DNA of 64,000 nt, from assembly GCA_031308135.1 (NCBI GenBank), contig JAHLJT010000631.1, positions 262,464,925 to 262,528,924 of the forward strand, written 5' to 3'. Made by a program: the position numbers and the translations under genes. Positions 1 to 11,168 of this stretch are shown here, in pieces; position 1 is the stretch's first letter; every line of letters starts with the position of its first letter. This DNA is from Acheta domesticus. Lineage: Eukaryota; Arthropoda; Insecta; Orthoptera; Gryllidae. The notes below the pieces were generated by a model, which was given only the letters and a program-made list of their open reading frames with translations, searched no databases and was not told the origin of the DNA.

Positions 1-2
1 GA

Positions 3-246
3 CAGGGGCGGATCCAGCCGATCACAGATTTTTGTTAAATAATAAGCATATTTATTATAGTTTAGTCTATTATTTTAGAAGTATGCATATGATAACATAC
101 AATATTAGTGTTTAAATAATTACATAATTTTAATATAAATAAATATTTAAAACAATTGTTCCATAAAAAGATAGGTGACAACTGAAAAACCTTAGGCCTT
201 ACGGGGGGACATGACCCCCACACTCCCCCCCCCCTGGATCGGCGGA
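3..246. mobile_element. hAT-like MITE
   Basis: The left end reads CAGGGGCGGATCCAG and the right end CTGGATCGGCGG in inverse orientation, with an AT-rich core and a C-rich run before the right end. The CAG...terminus is typical of hAT-type non-autonomous elements. No transposase is present. The left target duplication cannot be checked because the element starts at the window edge. Confidence 0.5.
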
Positions 247-599
247 TGATGACATTTAGCCTGTTGACGATATTGACTTTAGAGTATCAACGACTCTTCT
301 CCTTGTCCCGTTCGCTGTCGTTAAGGTGGCTCCACACATTCGGCATTGGTCGAGCAGCGAGCTACAGCTCGCCCGATCCCCAACAGCTGATGTGTTCGGG
401 GAATGTTCGCTCCCTTTGACGTGTCCAAAAGACCGACACGCGGCGGGTAGGGCGAACGCCGAATGTTCATCACTCGGCAAATAGTTATCGACCCATCCAC
501 ACTACTCGGGATTCAGCGAGCGGTTGCTCGCTGTTGCCCGAATAGCGAATGTGTTCTGAGGAGTCGCCTTAAGACCAGGGCTATGCAGAGCCCTGTACG

Positions 600-990
600 G
601 GAACTTACGGACTCGCGCAAAGGCACGGGGCTTCGAGGCGTGGGCCGGGGAGGGGGGAGGGGGTGTCTCGGAGGAGGCGAGTGCAGGCGGCGCACGTGAC
701 CCAAGAGCTCCCTCCGGAGGCGGGTTAAGGATGAGAGCCCTCGCCGCGCAGGCACTCCGGCCGACGTGTTTACGGTGCGCGGGCGGAGCGCCCCCGGAGC
801 CCTTCGACGTATTGACCTTGAGTGCCGCACACCGCCCGCGCTCCGTTACGACCCCGCGCACCGCCACCGCCACCGCCACCGCCGCCCGCACGCGTTTACC
901 TTGGCCACGGGCCGAGGCGCCACGCCGCTGCCCCGAAATGCCACCGAGAGCTGTGGCAGGCTCTGTGACCGTCACGGAAAGTGGGCAAGT
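600..990. other. CpG-rich patch with (CCGCCA)n
   Basis: GC content rises sharply and CpG is frequent, including a short CCGCCA tandem near 860-885. Overlapping long frames on both strands are expected from high GC and none resembles a known protein. It may be an unmethylated promoter of a gene not visible here, or part of a GC-rich repeat. Confidence 0.3.
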
Positions 991-1676
991 GGGGGAGGGG
1001 TCAGCTAATATTTTGGGACTTCTTTTTTACCTACTTCTCAGTAAGAAATTGATAATAGTACATTATGAATTACGATACGAGCGAGGAAAGAGCGAGTATC
1101 GTAAACTTCACACGAGTGTATTAATACCCATTACATCGAGTTTTATACGGTACTTTTTCTACGCTTTTACACGTTAAACTTTTACAATGAATAGTTTCGT
1201 GGCAGTTGATTCAGTCAAGACCACCTAGCGGACAGCTACCTAAATGTACCCTCGCATGCTGTCGCAGGTGGCTGTGGTTACTTGTCCGCCTGCTAGGGAA
1301 TACTGCGCTAGTCAAATAGGATCAAGTGAAATTACGATCCACTTTATTTTAAATAATATACCACGAAAAAATACTAGTAATAAACGAGATTAAAACTATT
1401 GAGCATAATATAACATCAAATACAATTTTAATGTACTCAATCGAACGAAACATTTGCTAAAACGATTCTCAATGATTAATGAAGTGACAGTACTTGGTTT
1501 GTAAACTTCTCTGTGATTGGTCAAGAACCTGTATCATAATGGCTATCATTATGCAACTGTTTGCGGCCATCAAATGACAGCATTATACTGTACAATGGGA
1601 GTAGAAAAAATATAGAATGAGTTATGCTTTCTTCTTTCCAGGGCTTTCCAAAGCTTCTTTCCAGCCGATAATCTGT

Positions 1677-1907
1677 TATCCTTTACATCCCGACGGGATG
1701 CGTATTCGATCACACTCTAGATACCAACACACCTGCGGGCTCCTCTGATCTGGTGTTAGCGGAACGCGAGGCCCTCCGCGCAACACACACAAGAGAGGCA
1801 AGGGACAAACCACCATGCCCAAGGCGGCACTCGAACCCCTGACCCTTCGGATGGAAGCGCCGAGTCGGTACACGCTCTTAGCCACCTCGGCCATACAGGT
1901 CGGCAAA
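1677..1907 (-). mobile_element. tRNA-derived SINE, second family
   Basis: Read on the - strand the head holds an A box TGGCTAAGAGCG and a B box GGTTCGAGTGC spaced as in a tRNA gene with a long variable arm, followed by an unrelated body. The tRNA part cannot fold into a normal acceptor stem, so this is an old SINE rather than a tRNA gene. Confidence 0.6.
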
Positions 1908-2047
1908 TTGTTGCTCTAATTATACGATTAATAAATGCTATTGATGTTTTGTTGAAGCATTAACCTGATGGCTTGGAGAGCCATCATCCCAAAATGTAAA
2001 CAATACCCCCACGTTATCAGATTAACAAAGGGAGTACAATTAGAGAC

Positions 2048-2573
<526 letters not shown>

Positions 2574-2609
2574 TAAAAATTCGCCACCGTACGCACGCAA
2601 ACCCTACGA

Positions 2610-2840
2610 CAGTGGTGTCAAGGTCTTCTACTGGTGGCTGTGGTACGCGTCGTGGCACGGTAGCACGCCACGAGCTTCTCTTTGCAATTAGCGTCGGGAA
2701 AGGAAACTATTAGAAACCCCGCCGTTTTACAATAGGGATGGTGTTGTCTCTTGCGTTGGGGTTATGAACAGCGTGGAGAGGCGATTTCGTCGTGACACTC
2801 GTGCCACGGACTCCCGCTCGTGGCATTGACCTTCGATCTC
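2610..2840 (+). mobile_element. hAT-like MITE family 2, right end decayed
   Basis: It starts CAGTGGTGTCAAGGTC and stays similar to the complete copy at 19674-19916 through the 'CGTGCCACGGACTCCCGCTCGTGGCAT' region, then diverges at the right terminus. Confidence 0.65.
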
Positions 2841-3126
2841 CCGTGCGAGTCTCTGCAGAGACTGCAGCAATGAACTAAATTCAGTCGGCTGCACGCCATA
2901 ACATAACAATCACACGGTTGCCAGGTATGTTGCGAGCTCCTTCCCCATCACTTCTAACCAATTTCCCCAAATAACCTATCCAATAAAACAAAATTCCCTA
3001 ACTTTGAAACGAAAAATATTCTCCAAATTACGGATCAACGACAAAAGCTGTCCCTGAAGTTTCCATTGGCTGTCCCTCTATATTCAGATACTACAAATCA
3101 AGCAATCGTCGTTGTTGAAGCTGCTC

Positions 3127-3396
3127 AAAGCCCTCAACTACACTACCACGTTTGTCGGGAGGCACGTCGGGAGCTTAGCGTTGAAATTGATTTTCTAAAA
3201 CTCGGGAACAAACATTTCTGAAATATTTTAATTTTTCTAAAATAATTATTTTCTAAATTCATTTTTTCGTTTTCTTTTTTTTTTAACATTCTGGCCCTCA
3301 AGAAAATGTGCGCAGGTAAATCTCTTTCCCCACACGTCATATACAGTTTTTACTGTTTTTTTTACAAATAAATTAAATAAAATAAAAAATAAAAAC
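3127..3396 (+). repeat. Interspersed repeat with (AAAT)n-like tail, copy 1
   Basis: Shares GCGTTGAAATTGATTTTCTA, the 'AAAATGTGCGCAG' segment and 'CATATACAGTTTTTACTG' with copies at 27935-28047 (+) and 53879-54105 (-). Each ends in an A/T-rich simple tail, as expected for a retrotransposed 3' end. The parent element is not recognised. Confidence 0.65.
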
Positions 3397-3460
3397 GCTT
3401 GTCCCGGCTGGGGCGGGGTCCCGCTGATGGGAGATACCTGGTCCGTTATTTACTTATGGT
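3397..3460 (+). mobile_element. SINE family 1, short fragment
   Basis: 'CTTGTCCCGGCTGGGGCG' followed by 'GGGAGATACCTGG' matches the 3' half of the copies at 6449 and 22549. Confidence 0.55.
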
Positions 3461-4654
3461 GGCAAAAATATCGAAAATAATGTTTGTATTAATACTTCTA
3501 ACTGAATTTTGATAGATCTTTTCAAAATTATGTGGTTCTCATCTCTTATCTTCCAGTCTGGTTAAATTAGGCAATAATTGTACAATGAAGTGTATTCGCA
3601 ATCCGCAACAATTAGTTATTTCGTAACCTACTCATGGTGTAAAACCAAGATATGACTAACTCTTCAGTTTTTGAAAATGAATATCATTTACAAATTTTGA
3701 TACCATATAATAGAGAATATGCCATTTTACTGAGAAAAGATCCAGTCATACTTTCAAAATTAATGTTAAACGATGTTACTTAACAAATGTATTCACATAA
3801 TGGAATACGAAGAATAGTGTTCAAACGTATGTTTAAGTTTGTTTTCTAACATACAGCACTCTCACTGTAATCACTGGGATGACTTTCTTAAATGAGCGCT
3901 GCTTAGAAAGATTTTTACTTGTGAGTGAAAGTAAGTTGCTCAGTACAATGACCGTATTGTCTCCCAACTGCACACGCGAGCATAAATCGTCACTCGTATA
4001 TCATACAAAAAAGAAAAGGTTCTCAAGATACTTCATGAACTTTCTATACGCAGATATTCTGCAATTGATTGATCTCTATTTTTTAAACCTTAGAAAAAGA
4101 TATTTTTCCCTTAATAGAGTGGCTGCATAATACCCAAGAATGCACGCATGCAAAATACACGTGTTTAGATTCTAACAAGGAAAGTGAAACATCAAATTTT
4201 ATATGTCGATTTATGGGACAATTTCATGAAAACCCTCTCCAATTAAACTTCTAAACGAAAACACTTTTTCACCAAATTTAACTTTTACATGATTTTAATA
4301 CCTTTATATTTATATATGATTTCGTTATTTTTACTTTAAAAGAAAGATAATACGCACGGGTGTGTTACGAGTCACTTTTTTACCGATTATCTATACTGTA
4401 AAAACTAAATTTTAAGAATATCAAATGAATAAACGTTTAGCTGCTGTCATTCCCTTATTTTATTCTGCAAGTTCCAGTCGATCGTAGTTCCGACATATGG
4501 TGCATCCTCCATGATTTGCAGGTAATTATTTTTCTAATCAAATAGAAATTCAGTTTTTCTAGGACTGTTAAAAACTGTATACCATTTTTTGAGACATGCA
4601 TAATGCTACTTATCGGTTCCTTCCTTGATAACCCTCCAGATGTTAAATTTGCAT

Positions 4655-5026
4655 CACTGATGTCAAGGTCTCCTACCGGTGGCAGTGGCACGCTTCGTGG
4701 CCCCATGGCATGCCATGAGCTTTTCAGCGCAACTAGCGTCGGGAAGGAAACTACCAGTAGTAATCTCACAGTTTTCCAACTTGGTGGAATCGCATGTAAA
4801 AATGAGTACATGCACAGAAAAATAAGAAAAAATATAAATAAAAATAACAACAAACGTTCTTAAAGTTATCCCACCTAATTGTATTTAATTTGTAAAGCGC
4901 AAAAGCATTCAGGCCGACTGACTACCTACTGCTGTCTTGTGGCGCGATTATCAACTGCTTGTAAGGGTGATTCGTGGTGACTCGTGCCACGGACTCCCTC
5001 TGATGGCATCGACCTTGACATCACTG
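4655..5026 (+). mobile_element. hAT-like MITE family 2, with internal insertion
   Basis: Inverted ends CACTGATGTCAAGGTC and GACCTTGACATCACTG bound 372 bp. The outer parts match 19674-19916, while about 130 bp of unrelated AT-rich sequence sits in the middle. The flanking 8-mers are only weakly alike, so the insertion is old. Confidence 0.65.
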
Positions 5027-5035
5027 GTTTATATA

Positions 5036-5931
5036 CAGTACTCCCTCGGCCTCCGCTATACGCGAGTTTCAAACATGCACGATTAGAGAAATGCTACCGG
5101 TTTTAACATTCGCGCCTTCAACATTCGCAAGTGCGTCTGTTGGTCTTACTGTGTTTTATTTTTAAGCGAGCACATTTTATTTCATTTATCAACATCATCT
5201 GGAAAACGAACTTGGCAGACGTCGGAGCTCGAAGTATCACTTTCTGCAAAAATTTCAAAGTGGAAATGTCAATTCACATTTTTAGAAAAAGACAATAGTA
5301 AAATAATTCAATTCATTTGCGTCAAATTGGAGGTAACGGTTTTGGGCACATGAACAGAAAAGCCATTCAGGATCAGTGCAACTCTCATTAAACTGACCTC
5401 ACTGAAGAGGAGTTTCAGGAAATCATTAGTGAAGAAAACCTTCTCGAAGGTAATAAAGAAGTAACGGAAGCAAAACCGCGTCTTGGAGCAACTTCAATGT
5501 CAAAACTTGAAGGCGTTCTAAAACTTCAACACGCTCTGGTGGAAATGGCATTCGAATGTGATTCAAACATCGAAATAATTTTGAAATTTAAGAGAGAAAT
5601 AGAAGCGACAACTTTTGCATATTTCGATATTAGAATAACGAGGAGGGTGATGAAACAAAAAAAATAACCAAAATCCTATATCCAGTCACGTACAACATTT
5701 TTTATTTCTTCATTTGGGGATATTAATTGTTAATTCTGTTTGTAGTAGCGCTTACTCAGAACTACTACAATTGATTGTCAGAATTCTTTTCTTTTTTTAA
5801 ACAGTTTTTCTTTTTCCCGGAACCTAACCCACCTTTCTTCGTTAAAAGATAGGCTCAATATTCGCTAATTTCACATTCGCGATGTTTTTTTGGGGGGGGA
5901 TGTAACACTCGCGAATGTCGAGGGATTACTG
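5036..5931 (+). mobile_element. pogo/Tigger-like DNA transposon remnant
   Basis: Ends CAGTACTCCCTCGG and CGAGGGATTACTG are inverted and each abuts TA, the target duplication of Tc1/mariner-pogo elements. The 896-bp body is too short for a full transposase but keeps a recognisable C-terminal coding part (next entry). Confidence 0.75.
5392..5667 (+). pseudogene. Tigger-type transposase C-terminal remnant
   Basis: A frame of 91 codons reads TDLTEEEFQEIISEEN, then a helical segment LEGVLKLQHALVEMAFECDSN and IILKFKREIEATTFAYFDI, ending at TAA. The 'LTEEEL' then 'ecDpn.erslkFkr.le..l..Y..i' pattern is that of the C-terminus of pogo/Tigger transposases. No start codon or DDE catalytic part remains, so it is inactive. 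Confidence 0.65.
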
Positions 5932-6019
5932 TATAACGTTTGTAATTATGTTTAGTGTTAAAACTCGTGTAAAGAATTAACTGCCGATAAAGGAAAATAA
6001 ATTATAAAAAAAAAGATGG

Positions 6020-6340
6020 AGGCCGATGCGGCTGCTTTGCGTCGCGCGGCAGAGTGAGGATCTCCAATCCCCGTTACGCCACCGCCTGGGCTCGGCTCGC
6101 GCATGCGCAGTGGCGCAAGGCAAGGTCAGGGTCCGCGCGCCCACTCGGCACCCGGCGCCGACGCACAGCACCGTTCTCACATAAGCGCGCACTTCCCGGG
6201 AGTGAATGGAGCCGTGTCGCAGCAAGAAAAGGACATTACAGAGTTCCGGCGCCTTGTACGTCTTAAAAGCAAGACAAACAAGACGCCTTCAAATGAGTGC
6301 AAACCAGCGCAGCGGCGACGCGTGGTTAGACACTACGTTT
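6020..6340. promoter_or_regulatory. CpG-rich island with an NRF1-type site
   Basis: GC and CpG rise abruptly in an AT-rich setting, and the palindrome GCGCATGCGC (6099-6108) matches the NRF1/Ewg consensus. It could be the promoter of an unseen transcript, perhaps an upstream first exon of the PLA2 gene 5 kb away. No exon is proven. Confidence 0.3.
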
Positions 6341-6448
6341 GCACAACCTCCGCGTAACCGTAAATGTTTTCGTATGTTTTTAATCTAGTACAGTTTCCTT
6401 TCAATGTGATTAAATATTCGCGATATTGCACCAATGTCGTTGTTTGAA

Positions 6449-6972
6449 CCGGGAGAGGGGCCTCGGGGCGGCAACTGATGTTACTACAGTGCCCCTGACC
6501 GAAAGGTCCTAGGTTTGAGTCTCAACGATGGCAGGCCTTTTGGCTTAAAGCAAGGTCGAATTCAGCCTCTGTCTGGAGGAGAATTCTCTCGGTCGGTTGC
6601 TCTGATCGGTAGTTTTCTGTGGTTTCTCTGATCAACACCAGGCGAATGCCGGAGCAGTACCCTAAAAAACGGGCCAACCGCGCGCGATGTCCTTCCCCTT
6701 CCATGTCTTATCCTCTCCCCTTACACACATACACACATCTACCACACATGCCGAGAGACCGATCGTGAGCTTAGAGCTTGTCCCGACTGGGGCGTTGCCC
6801 TGCTGGTGGGAGATACGTGGTTGTGGGAAACCCCGTTAGCGGGCGATAGGTCGGCGCCGGATCTCGCCATCTGGTGGGGGGAAGAACACCGAAAACTCTT
6901 AAGGAAAGCACACGCGGGACTAATGACCTTAGCCGTTGACGTGCCCGAAATCACTAATTAATCAATCAATCG
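6449..6972 (+). mobile_element. SINE family 1, near full length
   Basis: A tRNA-like head (B box GGTTTGAGTC) is followed by a body shared with 22549-23087 and a terminal (AATC)n tail at 6957-6972. About 525 bp and no coding capacity. This copy and the one at 22549 define the family in this window. Confidence 0.75.
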
Positions 6973-8126
6973 ATGTATACGAAATCGTTTTGAAATCAAA
7001 TCACCCTCTCTGGCGTTTGGTTGCAAATCGAGCAGCGCAACAATTTGTGACGTCACGTTTATGGGCGTTTTAATATTGTGAAGCACGAGCCATCCCAATG
7101 ACCTTGCGTCCTTATTAGGCAGTTTTACGAGCATTCAGTCATTTCCCGTGCGTTTTAGTACCACAACTATAAGATAGAAAGCGCTACAGGCTTACATTCC
7201 AGACCTCATGGAATATCATCGTTGGTCTTGAAAGACACGGAGGGGAATAAAAATGTTCTGCCTTCGTCTAAAACCTTCCGCCTTAATTCTATAAATGCGG
7301 GCATTATTGAAAGTACACAAGTTAAGTAAATGCTTGTCGGTATTGAGTATATTATTTAGGATGTACTGGGAATTTATTTGCATTTTATATCCGGTTTGTT
7401 GATTCAAAATGTGCTTTGATGACTGCAGTTTCCTTTGTGTAAATGTGGACCGTATTGGAAGAAATTCCCTCCCAGTTTATTTTACTCATGAGTGTGTACT
7501 CTTTCAGATTTATAAACAAACTATTTCGAACTGCCTCCTTCGGAGAAATCAGCAAATTGAATAAAAATCTTAACTTATGTTCAAAACTGTAGGAGCTGGA
7601 AGGCTGTCTTGAGTATAATATTCACAACTTTTATTTTTAGTGATGAGATCATAAATTCAACCATGATATACGTAAGTACACATACATATACAAAACAGTG
7701 TCATACATGTATAACATTATAGTAATGTCAATAATGACAGCCGCAGGTTGTTCATTACGTGGCTGCATCTGTCGGCATTTCATGGATATTATGTAATTAA
7801 TATGTTCGCACTAATCAATACGATTGTAACTGCAACAAAACATAGCTGAACCATTTTACTTGATATTATTTTCTCACAAATGTGAATCTTTACTTTTACA
7901 TTTAAGGAGAAGTGATTCAAGTATATGGTTATAATTTACTTCGTTTTTACTTACTTATACTATTGTATTTAAATCACTAATCTTGTGATTTCGCGGAACG
8001 CTAGGTAGTAGGTAATACTCTCACTCGTAAAATCGGATCAGAAATAATATGGACCAGAGCAAACGAAAAATTGATGTGTTTGCACCCTAGTGAAGGTAAG
8101 AATATAAATTGAGGGCATCTCGGAAA

Positions 8127-8258
8127 GTAAGCGCGGGTACTTCACTAACAAAACCAACAATATACACTGGCATCACAGCTGTTTTGGGCATTAGGAAAAT
8201 TAAGCGCGAGTACCTCACTAACAAAATCACAAACAATATACACATCACAGCTGTTTTA
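8127..8258 (+). repeat. Two-copy direct repeat, about 75-bp period
   Basis: 'AAGCGCG-GTAC-TCACTAACAAAA' followed by 'AACAATATACA' and 'CATCACAGCTGTTTT' occurs at 8130-8184 and again at 8200-8258, a local tandem duplication that has since diverged. Confidence 0.7.
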
Positions 8259-8526
8259 TATCTAAAGAAGATACTTTCGACTTTGTTATAGATTTTCTGT
8301 CACGCCTCAATGTCTGAAATAGATGATTTCCTTGCAATGTTCACAATTTGCGAGTATCTTCCCTGCCTGAATAGTGATCTTTAGCAATAGCAACTTTTTG
8401 AAATTACTTATTATGTCATCTAGTATATGCACCGTTTTCGAAAGCGTAGTCTAAGCGAATCTGCATAGTCTAAGCGTATTATTAAGAGGCATTCAACGCG
8501 TGGTCGAGCATTTTGCTCCCGAAATA

Positions 8527-9107
8527 CAGCCCGATTTACACGGTCTTTTTTCGTCATTTTTCATCGGTACAGAAAAACGACGGACGGAATGTAATTTGTA
8601 CAGAAAAATTACGTATGCTTCATTTTTCGGTACAAGTTTCATCGAGTTTGACTAAGTAGTCAAAGGGGTCTGCAATCTGAGTGTCACTTTGTGAAACTTT
8701 TCGTAGTTTGCTTTGCATGTGGTGCGATTACTTCCTTTTGTGCAAATTCGAGAGCGTTTTTTGTATTGAAAAGTATGTGAAGTGATTAGTGTGGTGGTCA
8801 ATAAAACATGTGCTGCCTTCTAATGTCGCCACGGTCTGTGCTCAGTCCTAAAATAACCCAACGTAATTTGTAATCACAGATGCGATGTTCAGCTGTTTGA
8901 TTTTCAGCGCTTTTTGCGGCGTCCGGAGGAAATATTTTCATCCCGATTACGTGCAAAAAAACAAAAAAACCAATGATCGTGTCAAACGTAAGATCTCGTT
9001 CATTCAGTTTCGATATTGAAACAAAATTGCTTGGAAATGCACAAACTTTTCACATCCATTTTCTGCACAGAAAAATTATGAAAAAATGACTATGTAAAAC
9101 GGGCTTG
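8527..9107. mobile_element. Non-autonomous DNA element with TA flanks
   Basis: Inverted ends CAGCCCGATTTACACGGTC (left) and GACTATGTAAAACGGGCTTG (right) are flanked by TA on both sides. The 581-bp interior shows no transposase frame. Superfamily is uncertain. Confidence 0.5.
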
Positions 9108-9596
9108 TATCTAAATCGGGAAACAGTTATGTCAGGTCAATGTGGTCAACAGGTCAATGTGTTTATCGCCCATATCACCCCAAGTGATACATTACATCAC
9201 TACTTAATATCACTGACAATTTCATCTTTCAGTATTTCCTCAGTTTTGAGTTCTTGTTATGTTGTTTTAATTGAACACTTGACCGGACGCACATGGTTCA
9301 GTGGCTGCAAGGAAAAGTCCTGACCCTACAACTTAATCGAACTAGAATTCTCGTTCATTTGCCTTGGTTCCTTGGCCCGAGTCAGACGTCTTACGGATGG
9401 ACCCCTGCGCTGCAGCAGCTCCATGTGGAGTTGAGTTGGAACTTGGACGGAACGTTGCTGACAGATTGTAAAATGTCCATAATTATTTAGTAAGGTGTGT
9501 GCATCTTCTATCATCTTTGCGTATCATATTATTAATTTGTGTATTGTATATTCAAATTGATGTTGTCTTCACGCCTTGTTGTTTTTCTACACTAGC

Positions 9597-9634
9597 CCTG
9601 AGGATATAATTAAAATATTTCGAAACGTCGGCAA
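9597..9634 (+). ncRNA. Hammerhead-ribozyme-like motif, copy 1
   Basis: GCC-CTGAGGA, an AT-rich possible stem II, then GAAACGTC-GGC. CUGANGA and GAAA are the hammerhead core, GUC is the usual cleavage triplet, and GCC/GGC could form stem I. Penelope-like elements and retrozymes carry small hammerheads of this kind. Activity is untested and the stem II pairing is weak. Confidence 0.35.
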
Positions 9635-9997
9635 ACTAATGGTTGAATAGTTTCTACTCCGACCATCCCGTGAACTACATCCCTCATTACATCATGGTCG
9701 TGAATTCTAAAATGGTTATCTGTGTAAGTTTTCTTGAGCTCTTTCGTGAATTCGAATACTCCATTTTATCGCGTCAATAGGTCGATGCTTTCACGTAAAG
9801 CGCTAGGAATAATAGCCTAAATCTGTAACCGATTTGTCTTTGCAAATAGTTTTTATTACACGGGAGCGAATATTTTCATATCAATTCTTGACAAAAACGC
9901 TCGCACTAACATGTGTTCATAATTTAACTTAATGTGTATATGAGTTAAAACAGGCATCCCAGAGCTCAAGAAACCATGTCCATATTACACTTCCCCT

Positions 9998-10062
9998 CAG
10001 TGGTGGATTAACAAGGCAGTACTATGCAATTGCCTAGGGCCCCCGACGGCCAGGCGATCCGA
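9998..10062 (+). mobile_element. hAT-like left-end fragment
   Basis: CAGTGGTGGATTAACAAGGC then 'GCAATTGCCTAGGGCCCCC' has the look of a hAT terminus. No matching right end was found. Confidence 0.35.
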
Positions 10063-11168
10063 CGACACGAACATTTTTTAAAACTTTTTTTTAATAATTA
10101 AACGAGTCAGACACTTTTTTGTAATCATGTATTCATTTTCTCGACATTTTAAATTAACAAATGCCACTATCAAATTCAATGACGGTTTAATGCGGAAGAA
10201 AAAAGTGGGTACATTTTAAATCGTAAAAATTCGATATTTTTTCATTATTGAACACAAAGTTACTTTTTTGTTTACATGTTTTCCTGTACTTCAAAAATGT
10301 AATAAAATAAAATATTGAATAAAAAATGAAATGCAATGAAAGCGAAGGAAAAGTGGGGGGAACTTTTCATTTGCAATCACCTAGCGCCAGCGAAATCTCC
10401 AGCGATTTCCGCCCTTCCACAGGCGGTAAGGTCATAATAGGTCTCAATACTAATTGTCGCAAAACCGCTACTTGCAATGCTTCATATCACGTACAAATTT
10501 GTACATAAGGGTTTCGAAACATGCTGAACAAGCTGGTAAAATTTCATATCAATCCTAGTATGCAGCACGGTGAGTGTTGCGTGTGAATATTAATGCGCGA
10601 CTGCTTCTCCTCATAGTACCCACACAGTGTCTATAGTTATGCACCAAAGGCGTCATGAGGGTTCTAATGTTCGAGCAGCGACAAAAATCCCGACATTTTG
10701 TCGCCCGAGATCATTAGAACCAGTTAACGCCCTGATACAAACATGATTTTATTTTTTACGTAATTTTAATAATTCAGATTGACATTCTTCTGATTTAACT
10801 AATTGTTAACTTGACTCGGTTTGTCTTTTCATGTTTCTGTCCCATAATTCCCCTTCATAATTCCTTCTCATAATTCCCTCCATAACAGAATATGTAGCAC
10901 CATTCACCTGTTTTCGTATTTCCCTCGTAACTACGATACCCTTGATCCACGTACGTTTTTGTTTCCAACTCCAACTCGAAGGCAATAACAATTAATAGGC
11001 AATAAACATTAAAAACTCTTACGTTTAAAATATTACCTAGTAGAACTATACTGCTTCCTCTTCAAGGAAGGGGAAAATGTTACTCAAATTATGCAGAGAA
11101 AGGTATAGGAGATTATTTACTATTTTACCCAAACAGGAATTTTGTAAAATGTCATAGTTAGTGTTTAA

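Noticed and set aside
502..1177. Overlapping GC-rich frames on both strands
   Set aside because: High GC removes stop codons by chance; compositions are Arg/Ala/Pro-rich with no family motif.
9130..9170. Two AGGTCA half-sites as a nuclear-receptor element
   Set aside because: A short direct repeat with unusual spacing and no gene nearby; chance is enough.
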